The position numbers and the translations under genes are program-made. Below are positions 26,571 to 35,963 of a DNA stretch of 41,101 nt, one piece after another; the first letter of the stretch is position 1; every line of letters starts with the position of its first letter. The notes under the pieces were generated by a model that saw only the letters and a program-made list of their open reading frames with translations, was not told the DNA's origin and searched no databases. The stretch lies in assembly GCA_012034865.1 (NCBI GenBank), contig JAAUOM010000011.1:24001-65101 (forward strand), written 5' to 3'. Origin of the DNA: Acaryochloris sp. CRU_2_0. GTDB lineage: Bacteria; Cyanobacteriota; Cyanobacteriia; Thermosynechococcales; Thermosynechococcaceae.

Positions 26571-27344
26571 CTAAAATTCTCGATTGGCAAAAATAATCGT
26601 AGAAATGGCTAAGAGTAAAGCCATATAAACCAGCCCATAGAGAGCATTCATCCCCAGTTGGGAAGGGGGAATCGTGATGATATGGACAGCTTGGTTTTTC
26701 AAATCCAGACGAGAAAGATCGGGGAATAGCAAATAAATTCCTTTGGCAATGGGGCGAATACTTTCGGACTTAATCGATTCACTGAGGGTGAGCAGATTTT
26801 GGCTGAAGTGCCCCATAAAGTACACAGCAAAGGTGAGAACTGTCCCCATCAATGAACTCGTGAAAGCTCCAAATAAGATAGAAACGGCAGAAATCAGCGC
26901 CATTTCCAAGACAAGAAAACCACTGCTGATCAAGATATTTTTCGGATTGTAATCAAACTGTTGCCAACTCAGGACACTCAGCAAAATTGCCGTCATGATC
27001 GCGATTAAAATCGTAACGACACCCGTTAGACCAAAATGCTTACCCAAGACAAATTCCGATCGACTTAAGGGTTTAGCAATCAAAATTAAGGCCGTGCGTT
27101 TCTCCACTTCTTTGTTGATGAGGCCGCCGCCCTCAAAGGCAGCAACCGCTAGAGCTAACAGACTCATACTGGCTAGCCCCACATCCACACTAATCTTGCC
27201 TTCAGTCCCCGCTGAGACTTCACCCAGAAACAGAATGACTAAAACCAGACCGATCGCATATAAAGCGGCAAGGTATAACACGCGATCGCGAAAAACATCC
27301 CGAAAAACATTGGCAGCAATGACGGCAATACGTTGAGGATTCAT
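26571..27344 (-). CDS. ABC-2 type transporter permease
   Basis: The ATG at 27344 gives 257 residues (a GTG at 27359 would add five). The protein has about six membrane spans: near residues 24-42, 57-75, 102-122, 137-160, 165-185 and at the C-terminus. It belongs to the ABC-2 exporter permease group; MNPQRIAVIAANVFRDVFRDR and LINKEVEKRTALILIAKPLSRSEFVLGKHFG are typical of the cytoplasmic start and the loop between early spans. Its usual ATPase partner is not next to it. The substrate is unknown. It faces away from the M23 peptidase gene across 380 bases, and its C-terminus is not coupled to another gene. Confidence 0.8.
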   Translation of the reverse strand: MNPQRIAVIAANVFRDVFRDRVLYLAALYAIGLVLVILFLGEVSAGTEGKISVDVGLASMSLLALAVAAFEGGGLINKEVEKRTALILIAKPLSRSEFVLGKHFGLTGVVTILIAIMTAILLSVLSWQQFDYNPKNILISSGFLVLEMALISAVSILFGAFTSSLMGTVLTFAVYFMGHFSQNLLTLSESIKSESIRPIAKGIYLLFPDLSRLDLKNQAVHIITIPPSQLGMNALYGLVYMALLLAISTIIFANREF

Positions 27345-27359
27345 AGCTAGGAACACCAC

Positions 27360-27724
27360 TCTTCATAACAGGAGGTCAACGAGAAAATCGTGGTAACCAC
27401 TCTCAAGTAGAATACCCAGCTCCTTTACAGAAATTAAGCCTGCCTCTACCTGAAAACACGCCCCAATTCAACATGACAATTACTTTACAAAGTTGTCTGT
27501 TCATGAATTTTAAGGGCAAATTAGGGATAAGCAAGTCGAACAAAAGACTTTCCCCTCACGTCTATCAATATAGTGCAGACATCTGCATCATTTGCAGATG
27601 AAACCGGGCTGTGGAGTCTCCGTTTCCCAAGACCCCACCCCTGTGAGCTTGCCTACAAGCCTAGTAGCCCTCTAGGTCAGAGTTCTCCTGTACAAAATTT
27701 ACGCTGCAAACAAAGAACATCTGG
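27360..27724. other. Non-coding region between divergent ABC-2 permease and M23 peptidase genes
   Basis: About 365 bases without a convincing gene. It should hold promoters for both divergent genes. A perfect 8-bp inverted repeat lies at 27580-27600 (see separate entry). A frame at 27573-27755 has no protein-like character and was rejected. Confidence 0.4.
27580..27600. repeat. Perfect inverted repeat upstream of the M23 peptidase gene
   Basis: CATCTGCA (27580-27587) and TGCAGATG (27593-27600) are separated by five bases. The left arm also overlaps a smaller palindrome, GCAGA-CA-TCTGC (27575-27586). It could be a regulator-binding site or a hairpin in the leader. Confidence 0.4.
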
Positions 27725-28615
27725 GTGGGTGAACGCCTCGTGCAACAGGGAATGAATGAGCAGGCTCCTCAGCAGAGTCCCTTAATCCATTCACAACAAT
27801 GTGACCCTCAATTCCAGGAAAGCCCTGCCCCCTGTCGTCCCGCTGTGGGCAAAAAACTGTGGCATAGCGCCAAAGCCCGCCCGATCGCCTTGGCCACCTT
27901 GATTCTGATAGTACCGCCCCTGCTGCTCTGGAGTCTTTTGCATCCCCAGAGTCCATTCAGAACAAGTTTAAAGGGGAAGATGGGGGGTGCAGACATTGTG
28001 GAAGCGAACCAGGCTCATCCGCCGATCCGTCCACCTGTGCCCATTCAGGCTGCTGCTAAGCCACCCATATTCTCCTTAGCCCTACAAGCTCAGCCCACCC
28101 TCAACTCTCCTTTGCAGGGATTTTGTCATCCCCTCTGGGGTCAAGGGTGGTTAAGTCAGGGGATTCGAGGGGTAACCCATAATGGTCGGATGGAATATGC
28201 CTATGACTATGCCACAGGGATTGGCACGCCCGTCTATGCTATGCGGGCAGGGCGGATTATTAGTATCCAAGATCGCTATCCCGATCACGGCGGTGACAAA
28301 GCCCAAATCCATCGGTTCAACCATGTGTGGTTAGAGCATGATGGCGGCTATCGCTCTGCCTATGTGCATTTACAGCAAGGCTTTCGTCAGCGCGTCAATC
28401 TTAAAGTTGGCGATCAGGTCAAAGTGGGACAAATCATTGGCTACAGCGGCAACTCTGGCTGGAGTAGTGGTCCCCATCTCCATGTGGAAGTTCACCGAGC
28501 CGAAGCGCGTTGGCGGTTTGCGCAAACAGTTCCCTTTGCCATTTCTACCTCCTGCAATCTGGGTCGTCAGGCTACGATCGCCACTAAATTGCCGAGAGTT
28601 GAGGACTCGCAGTGA
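27725..28615 (+). CDS. Membrane-anchored M23 family peptidase
   Basis: The 296-residue frame starts at GTG (27725), with an ATG at 27752 as an alternative. A cytoplasmic N-terminus leads to one span (about residues 54-72), then a linker rich in Pro and Ala, and a LytM/M23 domain from about 150. Metal-site candidates are His152 ([16 protein letters not shown]), Asp161, His251 and His253 (GPHLHVEV), with His215 (AYVHLQ) nearby. Glu, not His, stands four residues before Asp161, so the usual HxxxD is replaced by a longer H-x8-D pattern. [33 protein letters not shown] are typical. It would cut peptidoglycan crosslinks in the periplasm if active. Its last 32 bases overlap the convergent dxr. Confidence 0.87.
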   Translation: MGERLVQQGMNEQAPQQSPLIHSQQCDPQFQESPAPCRPAVGKKLWHSAKARPIALATLILIVPPLLLWSLLHPQSPFRTSLKGKMGGADIVEANQAHPPIRPPVPIQAAAKPPIFSLALQAQPTLNSPLQGFCHPLWGQGWLSQGIRGVTHNGRMEYAYDYATGIGTPVYAMRAGRIISIQDRYPDHGGDKAQIHRFNHVWLEHDGGYRSAYVHLQQGFRQRVNLKVGDQVKVGQIIGYSGNSGWSSGPHLHVEVHRAEARWRFAQTVPFAISTSCNLGRQATIATKLPRVEDSQ

Positions 28616-29789
28616 CAACAGGGGTTGGACTTTGGCTGAGGCTGAGGAGTGCTTGTCTGGCCCACTGATCGGCGGCTAAAATGTCTTCCAAACTGGGTTG
28701 TAAGGTGTTTTGAGAGCGGAAGCGATCGCATACCGTTTCAATGACCTGGGGAATCTCTAGGAAACGAATTTTCTCTTCTAAGAATAGGGCTACGGCTTGT
28801 TCATTGGCGGCATTCATAACGGCGGGCATCGCCCCGCCGATCCGACCCACCTCGTAGGCCAATTGCATACAGGGATATTTCTGATGATTGGGTTCACGGA
28901 AGGTCAGATCCCCTGATTTAACTAAGTCGAGGGGTTCCCAATCTGTGGCGATCCGCTCTGGCCAGGATAAGGCATAGAGCAGGGGCAAGCGCATATCGGG
29001 CCAACCCAGTTGGGCGAGGACGGAGGTGTCTTGCAGCTCAATCAAAGAGTGAATAATACTTTGTGGATGGATGACAATATCAATATGCTCATAGTCAACG
29101 CCAAACAGATAATGGGCCTCGATTACCTCTAGTCCTTTATTCATGAGGGTGGCAGAATCAACAGTGATCTTACGTCCCATGGACCAGTTGGGATGCTTGA
29201 GGGCATCGGCAACAGTGACTTCAGAGAGCTTCTCCACGGGCCAATCTCGGAACGCGCCGCCTGAGGCCGTCAGGATAATCCGGTGTAGACCCCCTGCGGG
29301 TACACCCTGCAAGCATTGAAAGATGGCAGAATGCTCGGAATCGGCGGGTAAAAGCTTGATTCCGTGCTTCTCGACGAGGGGGAGAACCACTGGCCCCCCG
29401 GCAATCAGCGTCTCTTTGTTGGCTAAGGCAATGTCCTTACCTGCTTGGATGGCGGCAATGGTGGGCAGGAGTCCGGCACAGCCGACAATTCCCGTGACAA
29501 CGGCTTCCGAATCACCATAGGCGGCGACTTCGACAACGCCGGATTCACCAGCCACCAGTTGGGGTTGGGGATCGAGGTCGGCAATGGCGGCTCTTAGGTC
29601 AGGAAGCTGATCGGGATCGGCGATCGCCACAATTTCTGGGCGAAACTGCCGAATTTGCTGGCAGAGCAGTTGGAGATTGCGTCCGGCGGCTAACCCCACA
29701 ATCCGAAACTGGTCGGGATATTGCGTGACAATCTCTAAGGTTTGGGTGCCAATGGAACCTGTTGAGCCGAGCAGGGTGATTGCTTTCAC
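28584..29789 (-). CDS. dxr: 1-deoxy-D-xylulose 5-phosphate reductoisomerase (Dxr)
   Basis: Dxr makes 2-C-methyl-D-erythritol 4-phosphate, the committed step of the plastid/bacterial isoprenoid (MEP) pathway that feeds carotenoid, phytol and quinone synthesis. The 401-residue protein has the NADPH-binding [14 protein letters not shown] at the start, [28 protein letters not shown] and [13 protein letters not shown] (metal and substrate sites), [31 protein letters not shown], and the flexible-loop and helical C-terminal parts ([39 protein letters not shown]). The last residues ([18 protein letters not shown]) overlap the convergent M23 gene. Confidence 0.97.
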   Translation of the reverse strand: MKAITLLGSTGSIGTQTLEIVTQYPDQFRIVGLAAGRNLQLLCQQIRQFRPEIVAIADPDQLPDLRAAIADLDPQPQLVAGESGVVEVAAYGDSEAVVTGIVGCAGLLPTIAAIQAGKDIALANKETLIAGGPVVLPLVEKHGIKLLPADSEHSAIFQCLQGVPAGGLHRIILTASGGAFRDWPVEKLSEVTVADALKHPNWSMGRKITVDSATLMNKGLEVIEAHYLFGVDYEHIDIVIHPQSIIHSLIELQDTSVLAQLGWPDMRLPLLYALSWPERIATDWEPLDLVKSGDLTFREPNHQKYPCMQLAYEVGRIGGAMPAVMNAANEQAVALFLEEKIRFLEIPQVIETVCDRFRSQNTLQPSLEDILAADQWARQALLSLSQSPTPVVTASPQLSAI

Positions 29790-29865
29790 AGTTTCTTAAT
29801 TATTGTGGGTCTTCCCCATTTTACAGGGCTAGTGACCCCCATTACCGACTTTCACGGGAAACGCC

Positions 29866-31902
29866 CTACTGGAAAACTAGGGGGACAACCACCAGACCCA
29901 AGAGAATCCAAATGCCTGCAAAAACAAGAGACCAAAAGCGATGGTAACTCTTGATCACCCGCCCGCCATCGACTTGCAGGTGAATTAGATCCATCCAAGG
30001 AGCAATACTGCGTCGAAACCATCCCGCTGTGACCACTTGAGTCCCAATCAACTCCTTGACCTGGGAAAAACCAAACAGGAAATTACCGATAGGTCCAAAT
30101 CGAGAAGAATAACGTAGAAATAGCATCCCGCTTTTGTCTTGCAGTTTCAGATCCGAACCAAATTTATAACCAGCATCGCCACGACCAATCAGTTGACCTT
30201 GGAGATGAACAGGTTGTCCGCGCAAAGGACTGGCATAGGGATCCGACATCAGGGTTAAGATATCGCGCTGGGGAGCTTGCCTAAAGTTGGGATACATGAT
30301 CAAGGTTTTGGCTATAATGCCTAGACCCAGCCCCACCAACATGAACGTGATCGTTGTTGTCCCTGCTCCCAAGGCTCCCCCTAAAATTAAACCTACCCCC
30401 AGGCCAATAAACTCGGCACCATAGAGGCACAAATCCAAGAAGAAATGGCTATATAGACGTTTTTTATTCAAATGACGGCCTTCACCAATCACACGCCCCA
30501 TGTCAAACTCAATGTCTAGGCCCAACTGCTCAGCATAACGACTCAAGGCCCGTACCCGCTTGCCTGTGAGGGGATGGGTGGATTGCAACTCCATCCAAAA
30601 AGCCCAAGGGTTAAAGAGATCCCACAAAAAGACGCGGCCAATTTTACTGGGATCAGAGGCGATCCGGTAAGCTGTCCCTGAAGAGGTGGCGGCTTTGGCA
30701 TCGTATATCCCCAGCGCCCTTGTCCCTTCTAATAGACGGCTGGGTTCTGGGGAGCGCTGTCCTTCTTCGACAATGCCATAGGCAATTTTAACTAAAGCGC
30801 GGGATAAGGCATTGGGATTTCCCGTAACTTCAGCCGCAAAGTGATCGGCAAAATACTCCCGCACGCGGGAGAGGTATAGGACTAAATAGGTGCCAATGAT
30901 GTAAAAGACATAGGCTGCGATCGCAGCCGTTTGGGCTGCATCTTTACCCTTACTACTGCCGCCGCGGTGGCCAACCCGATTGGCAAAGGTGTAGATTAAA
31001 TAGGTGATTTGCACCAATGTGGACGCCAAGGTCATCACGGCAAAATCCCAATGGACAATATGACCCAATTCGTGAGCATAGACCGTGGCTATTTCGTCAT
31101 CATCTAGATAAGTGAATAAACCCCGACTGACGACTAATCGGGCCTGATTCGGTAGAGATCCATAGGTAAAAGCCGTGGGATTTTGATCCTCAATGATGCC
31201 CAACCTCGGCATTTTGAGCTGACGTTCGCTGCAAATTTTCTGGAGGATCTGGCTGGTCTCTGGGCTGAGATGTTCCAATTCCATCCACGTGATCCAGTGG
31301 GTGCCGTAGAGCCAACGCTGGGTCAAATCCATCAGCCAAGGAGACAGGAAAAAAACGGCGACATTAAAAATGAGGGTAAGAACCACCGAAATTCCCAGCC
31401 CAATCGCCGGATTTTGACTTTCTGAGATCAAGAAGAAACCCATCACCAAAACCAAGACCATGCCAAATAGCAGGCTCAAGGTCACCCCAGAAGCAAGACC
31501 TAAGTTCCCCCCGATTCCAGACATGGCCAGTTTCACCCCGGTAGCAGCGGCTCGTTTGCTTTTGCTTAGTGGAGGGCTAGGCTTAGACGCCACAGGAGTG
31601 GGGGCAATTGGGGTGGGGATGCGCTTGTTCTGGTCTTCCTGTAATTGCGGCAAGACCTGATTGGCCCAGGCTTGCACTTGTGGCAGCGGGTTTGATGCTA
31701 AGGGTTGACAGAGCATCAAGGCTTGCTCAATCTGGCCACAGCCTTGATGAGCCATGATCAAATACATGTGCGCCTGCACATGGGTGGAACTCCCTGGTGT
31801 AGCAGTATGCCATACCTGTTCTAAAATACGGATGGCTTGGGAATATTGTCCTTGCTGTTGGGCCGCAATTCCAGCCTGCAAGTCCTCTTTTTGAGAAGCC
31901 AT
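29866..31902 (-). CDS. M48 family metallopeptidase with N-terminal TPR-like region
   Basis: A 678-residue membrane protease. Residues about 1-90 (AAQQQGQYSQAIRILEQVWH; AHMYLIMAHQGCGQIEQALMLCQ) look like two or three TPR-type helices. A Pro/Ser linker leads to two spans (about 137-159 and 168-188). The zinc site is HELGH (277-281) with the third ligand Glu349 in YLSRVREYFADHFAAEVTG, as in HtpX. Further membrane segments occur near 295-310 and 330-345, and again after 480. The C-terminal 200 residues, with a Gly-rich hydrophobic part and a beta-rich domain (GQPVHLQGQLIGRGDAG; GMLFLRYSSRFGPIGNF), are beyond a standard HtpX of about 290 residues. Likely role: quality control of membrane proteins; specific substrate unknown. 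Confidence 0.9.
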   Translation of the reverse strand: MASQKEDLQAGIAAQQQGQYSQAIRILEQVWHTATPGSSTHVQAHMYLIMAHQGCGQIEQALMLCQPLASNPLPQVQAWANQVLPQLQEDQNKRIPTPIAPTPVASKPSPPLSKSKRAAATGVKLAMSGIGGNLGLASGVTLSLLFGMVLVLVMGFFLISESQNPAIGLGISVVLTLIFNVAVFFLSPWLMDLTQRWLYGTHWITWMELEHLSPETSQILQKICSERQLKMPRLGIIEDQNPTAFTYGSLPNQARLVVSRGLFTYLDDDEIATVYAHELGHIVHWDFAVMTLASTLVQITYLIYTFANRVGHRGGSSKGKDAAQTAAIAAYVFYIIGTYLVLYLSRVREYFADHFAAEVTGNPNALSRALVKIAYGIVEEGQRSPEPSRLLEGTRALGIYDAKAATSSGTAYRIASDPSKIGRVFLWDLFNPWAFWMELQSTHPLTGKRVRALSRYAEQLGLDIEFDMGRVIGEGRHLNKKRLYSHFFLDLCLYGAEFIGLGVGLILGGALGAGTTTITFMLVGLGLGIIAKTLIMYPNFRQAPQRDILTLMSDPYASPLRGQPVHLQGQLIGRGDAGYKFGSDLKLQDKSGMLFLRYSSRFGPIGNFLFGFSQVKELIGTQVVTAGWFRRSIAPWMDLIHLQVDGGRVIKSYHRFWSLVFAGIWILLGLVVVPLVFQ

Positions 31903-32379
31903 GAACCACTCGCTCCTTGTTCTATGAACACCTATGGATACACTAGGGGCATTTAAACGAAGTCCACTCTATCAGAAATAGGGTTTGCCCTCAGTGACCC
32001 AACTCCTAGCCGAATCCAAAAAATCATGCAAAAAGGGGGTTTCCCTCTGCATGTTCGTAAACTAACGGGATGCGCTTTACCTCAATAGTAATCAACCCGC
32101 AAACAAATCAACCAGAGCAATGATACAAGACCAAAGTTCAAACCTTTTGATACCCTATCATTGATGATTTCACTTGAGGAATAGCGTCTAAGAGCAGAGT
32201 GACGCAAAACCCAGTCCAGTCTACTTAAGAGTGCTCAGTTAATCCCAAGGGTTCACTTCACCTTAGAGGTTCTATCAGAGATTTGCAGCCAACGGATGAA
32301 ATGGCTCCTACCGTTGACCCCTGTCCCCACCAGCCCCTACAGTTCTTAGCAGGGAATTGCTTTTGGAGCTGAGGGAACC
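31903..32379. other. Non-coding region between divergent M48 peptidase and ppx genes
   Basis: 477 bases with no convincing gene. It contains a hairpin at 32025-32053: CATGCA pairs with TGCATG, and inside it AGGG pairs with CCCT. Promoters for both divergent genes are expected here but none could be placed with confidence. Confidence 0.4.
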
Positions 32380-33984
32380 ATGCAAACCATTGCCGCGATT
32401 GATGTGGGAACCAACTCCATTCACATGGTTGTGGTCAAAATCAACCCTGATATTCCGGCATTTAACATTATCGATACCGAGAAAAGCACTGTCCGCTTAG
32501 GCGAAGGGATCAAGGATACAGGGCAATTACATCCTGATGCTATGGACAGAGCCATGGCCGCCCTTCGCCGTTGTCAGGAAGTCGCCAAGGGGTACAAGGT
32601 GGAGCAAATTGAAGCCGTTGCCACCAGTGCTGTGCGCGAAGCCCTCAATAGTCGTTCCTTTATTCGTGCTGTTGAAGCAGAGTTAGGACTCAAGATCAAT
32701 GTGATCTCTGGCCCCGAAGAAGCCCGCCGCATTTATTTAGGGGTTCTCTCTGGGATCGAGTTTAATAGACAGCCCCATGTGATCATTGATATTGGCGGTG
32801 GCTCTACGGAACTGATCTTGGGAGATGGCCAAGATCCACGTTCCCTCAGCAGTACCAAAGTAGGCGCTGTACGGTTAACCGAAGAGTTGATCAGTACAGA
32901 TCCTGTCAGTACCCATGAGTTTGAACGGTTGCGAGCCTATGCGCGAGGGATGTTGGAATGGCCAGTAGAGGACTTGCGATCGCACCTGGCTGACAATGAA
33001 ACTCCTACCCTGATCGGTACCTCCGGTACCATTGAAAGCATTCTCAAATTACATGCCTGTGAACACATGGGCACTTGTCCCACTTCCTTGCATGGCTATG
33101 TACTTACGAGAGAAGACTTAAACAAACTCATTCACAAGCTGCAGAAGTTAAGCTATGCAGAACGGACTCAAATGCCAGTCATGTCGGAGCGACGCGCGGA
33201 AATCATTCTGGCAGGAGCCGTCATTTTAGCGGAAGCCATGACCCTGCTTGAACTAGAGTCCATTACCACTTGCGAACGTGCCTTGCGAGAAGGCATCATT
33301 GTGGACTGGATGTTGAAGCACGGCTTAATTGAAGATCGACTGCGCTATCAAGGATCCGTTCGAGAGCGCAGTGTCTATAACCTTGCCCATCAATACCATG
33401 TCGATTTAGCCGCCGCTGAACGAGTGGCCACCTTTGCTGCCACCTTGTTTGAGCAAACCCAAACTACACTCCACGATTGGGGCACCGACGAAGGGCAACT
33501 GTTATGGGCTGCCGCTATTTTGCATAATTGTGGCCACTACATCAGCCATTCGGCTCATCACAAACATTCCTATTACTTGATCCGCCATGGTGGTTTGTTG
33601 GGCTATACCGACGCCGAAGTAGAGATTATCGCCAACTTGGCTCGTTATCATCGCAAAGGTCCCCCCAAAAAGAAGCATGAAAATTATCAAAATCTTGTCA
33701 ACAAGACCCAACGGCGCATTGTTGACCAACTCAGTGCTATCTTAAAATTGGCTGTCGCTTTAGATCGGCGTCAAATTGGAGCTATCCAAGCCCTGCGATG
33801 TGAGTATCAAGCCCATCTCAACATCGTCATCCTCCATCTTCATGCTAGGGACATTGGCGATGATTGTGACCTGGAATTGTGGAGCTTAGAGATTAAAAAA
33901 GTTTGTTTTGAAGCAGAATTTGGCGTGAAGTTGGTTACTCAATTAGAAGATCCAACCTCTCGTCCCGATTTACAGCTTGTCTAG
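32380..33984 (+). CDS. ppx: Ppx/GppA family exopolyphosphatase or guanosine pentaphosphatase
   Basis: A 534-residue protein of the ASKHA phosphatase fold. Visible are AAIDVGTNSIHMVVVKI (phosphate 1), VRLGEGIKDTGQLHPDAMDRAMAALRR, VATSAVREALNSRSFI, SGPEEARRIYLGVLSG, and VIIDIGGGSTELILGDG (phosphate 2 motif). From about residue 330 a C-terminal HD-like helical domain follows (SVYNLAHQYHVDLAAAERVATFAATLFEQ; ILHNCGHYISHSAHHKHSYYLIRHGGL), whose His/Asp residues fit an HD metal site. The protein removes terminal phosphate from polyphosphate, or the 5' phosphate of pppGpp; the two roles cannot be told apart from sequence. A ppk2 gene lies 5 kb downstream on the same strand. Confidence 0.92.
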   Translation: MQTIAAIDVGTNSIHMVVVKINPDIPAFNIIDTEKSTVRLGEGIKDTGQLHPDAMDRAMAALRRCQEVAKGYKVEQIEAVATSAVREALNSRSFIRAVEAELGLKINVISGPEEARRIYLGVLSGIEFNRQPHVIIDIGGGSTELILGDGQDPRSLSSTKVGAVRLTEELISTDPVSTHEFERLRAYARGMLEWPVEDLRSHLADNETPTLIGTSGTIESILKLHACEHMGTCPTSLHGYVLTREDLNKLIHKLQKLSYAERTQMPVMSERRAEIILAGAVILAEAMTLLELESITTCERALREGIIVDWMLKHGLIEDRLRYQGSVRERSVYNLAHQYHVDLAAAERVATFAATLFEQTQTTLHDWGTDEGQLLWAAAILHNCGHYISHSAHHKHSYYLIRHGGLLGYTDAEVEIIANLARYHRKGPPKKKHENYQNLVNKTQRRIVDQLSAILKLAVALDRRQIGAIQALRCEYQAHLNIVILHLHARDIGDDCDLELWSLEIKKVCFEAEFGVKLVTQLEDPTSRPDLQLV

Positions 33985-34148
33985 GGGGAGGTATCGTTGC
34001 TTCTGTCAAACCAAGCGGTAGTTGAAGCAATCCACAAAGAGCTTGAGGCTAACCATAGTCAGCCAGTGGGAGCCGTAGCTACCCGTAACTCCAAAGCTGA
34101 AACCCTAGTCAGGAGTCTATTATAGGGGTATTAGGATCAACTAATGTA

Positions 34149-34679
34149 ATGGGATCAACGTCATTTATGCTGAGTCTGGACAATGACCAAATACATCAAA
34201 TTAAAACCCATGCACAGCAGTGTTATCCCCAAGAATGTTGTGGCTTGCTCCTAGGGGGTCTGCATCCATCCCTGGGTGATCTGCAAAAAACCGTTGATGC
34301 GGTGTACCCCACTGATAATGTTTGGGATACGGCTGTTTCGGCACCTCTCGCTGAGGATAGCCACCCCAAGCAAACCCTGACGTCAGCTCGTCGCTACACA
34401 ATTGCCCCCACGGATTTAATCGCTGCCCAAAAATATGCACGCACTCAGGGTTGGGATATCATAGGGGTTTACCACTCTCATCCTGATCAGGAAGCGGTTC
34501 CTTCGGAGTGCGATCGCACCTGGGCTTGGCTCCAATATTCCTATGTGATCGTAGCCGTCAACCAAGGCATCTCTCAGGATGTTTGCAGTTGGATTCTCAA
34601 TGATCAGCAGCAGTTTCAACCTGAGGCTATGATTGTTTCTGCGCCGATGGCAGCGTCAACTTTGGAAACCGATGTTTAG
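34149..34679 (+). CDS. JAMM (Mov34/MPN/PAD-1) metallopeptidase, M67 family
   Basis: A 176-residue single-domain JAB protease. The full JAMM zinc motif is present: Glu29 (QECCGLLLGG), His109 and His111 (GVYHSHPDQEAVPSECD), Ser119 and Asp122. Bacterial relatives cut the C-terminal tail off ubiquitin-like sulfur carriers such as ThiS, MoaD or CysO-like proteins, exposing the Gly-Gly end for activation by an E1-like enzyme. A MoeB-type E1 gene follows 70 bases downstream on the same strand, which supports this role. No sulfur-carrier gene lies in the pair, so the carrier must be encoded elsewhere. Acts in the cytoplasm. Confidence 0.92.
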   Translation: MGSTSFMLSLDNDQIHQIKTHAQQCYPQECCGLLLGGLHPSLGDLQKTVDAVYPTDNVWDTAVSAPLAEDSHPKQTLTSARRYTIAPTDLIAAQKYARTQGWDIIGVYHSHPDQEAVPSECDRTWAWLQYSYVIVAVNQGISQDVCSWILNDQQQFQPEAMIVSAPMAASTLETDV

Positions 34680-34758
34680 GATCGTGAATGTACAGGTTAA
34701 TAAATTCTCGATCCTTAGCTAATCAACCCTTCCACATCTTTGTTAAAGGATGTCCGTC

Positions 34759-35931
34759 ATGCTCAATCCCAATCTGGATCAAATTCAGCTCACTCAAGAA
34801 GAATATGGGCGTTACTCTCGCCACTTAATTTTGCCGGAGGTGGGTCTAGAGGGACAAAAACGCTTAAAAGCTGCCAGTATCCTCTGTATTGGTACGGGTG
34901 GTTTGGGTTCCCCCCTCTTGCTTTACCTCGCAGCAGCAGGAGTGGGTCGTCTGGGAATTGTGGATGCCGATGTGGTCGATAGCTCCAATCTGCAGCGGCA
35001 GGTGATTCACGGCACCTCTTGGGTGAATAAGCCCAAAATTGAATCGGCTCAACATCGCATTTTGGAGATCAATCCCCACTGTCAGGTTGATTTATACAAT
35101 ACTTGGCTCACCTCAGAGAATGCCCTAGACATCGCCCAATCCTACGACATTGTCATTGACGGTACCGATAATTTCCCTACCCGCTATTTAGTGAATGATG
35201 CTTGCGTTTTACTCAATAAACCCAACGTCTATGGCTCTATCTATCGGTTCGAGGGACAGGCAACAGTCTTCAACTATGAAGGTGGCCCCAATTACCGGGA
35301 TTTGTATCCTGAGCCGCCGCCGCCCGGTTTAGTCCCCTCCTGCGCCGAGGGGGGGGTATTGGGAATTTTACCCGGTATTATTGGCGTGATTCAGGCGACG
35401 GAAGCCATTAAAATTATCTTAGGACAAGGCACAACCTTAAGCGGGCGCTTACTTCTCTTTAATGCCTTGGAGATGAAGTTTCGTGAGCTAAAGCTACGGC
35501 CCAATCCTGTTCGCCCTGTGATTGAAAAACTGGTAGACTATCAGGAATTCTGTGGGATACCGCAGGCAAAAGCTGCTGAAGCGCAGCAGCAAGCCAATAT
35601 GGAAGAAATCACTGTTCAAGACCTCAAACAACTTATCGACAGTGGGGCCGAGGATTTTGTCCTTTTAGATGTCCGCAATCCCAATGAATATGAGATTGCC
35701 CGCATCCATGGTTCGGTGCTGATGCCGCTCTCTGAAATCGAAAGCGGTGCAGCCATCCCCAAAATCCAAGACCTCCTGAATGGCCATCGCTTGATTGCCC
35801 ATTGCAAAATGGGAACCCGCTCGGCTAAAGCCCTGGGCTTCCTGCAAGAAGCAGGGATTGCCGGGATTAATGTCAAAGGGGGAATTACCGCTTGGAGTCG
35901 GGAGATTGATCCTTCTGTGCCTGAATATTAG
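34759..35931 (+). CDS. moeB: MoeB-type adenylyltransferase with C-terminal rhodanese domain
   Basis: E1-like enzyme that activates the C-terminus of a sulfur carrier (MoaD and/or ThiS) and passes sulfur to it. The family start MLNPNLDQIQLTQEEYGRYS lies at the ATG at 34759; an ATG at 34750 would add three residues. Counting from 34750: ATP-binding GTGGLGS at 48-54, DADVVDSSNLQRQ, the adenylation segment DGTDNFPTRYLVNDA and SCAEGGVLG (Cys198). Both CxxC zinc pairs of E. coli MoeB are missing (GGPNYRDLYPEPPPPG in place of the first, RPNPVRPVIEK in place of the second). The rhodanese domain from about 286 has the active-site Cys352 in AHCKMGTRSAK. It follows the JAMM protease gene. Confidence 0.94.
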   Translation: MLNPNLDQIQLTQEEYGRYSRHLILPEVGLEGQKRLKAASILCIGTGGLGSPLLLYLAAAGVGRLGIVDADVVDSSNLQRQVIHGTSWVNKPKIESAQHRILEINPHCQVDLYNTWLTSENALDIAQSYDIVIDGTDNFPTRYLVNDACVLLNKPNVYGSIYRFEGQATVFNYEGGPNYRDLYPEPPPPGLVPSCAEGGVLGILPGIIGVIQATEAIKIILGQGTTLSGRLLLFNALEMKFRELKLRPNPVRPVIEKLVDYQEFCGIPQAKAAEAQQQANMEEITVQDLKQLIDSGAEDFVLLDVRNPNEYEIARIHGSVLMPLSEIESGAAIPKIQDLLNGHRLIAHCKMGTRSAKALGFLQEAGIAGINVKGGITAWSREIDPSVPEY

Positions 35932-35963
35932 GTGAGGGTTTGCTAATCTGGTCTAGTGCTGGG

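Noticed and set aside
27573..27755. 60-residue frame before the M23 gene
   Set aside because: No ribosome site, Pro/Ser-rich random-like product, overlaps the M23 start.
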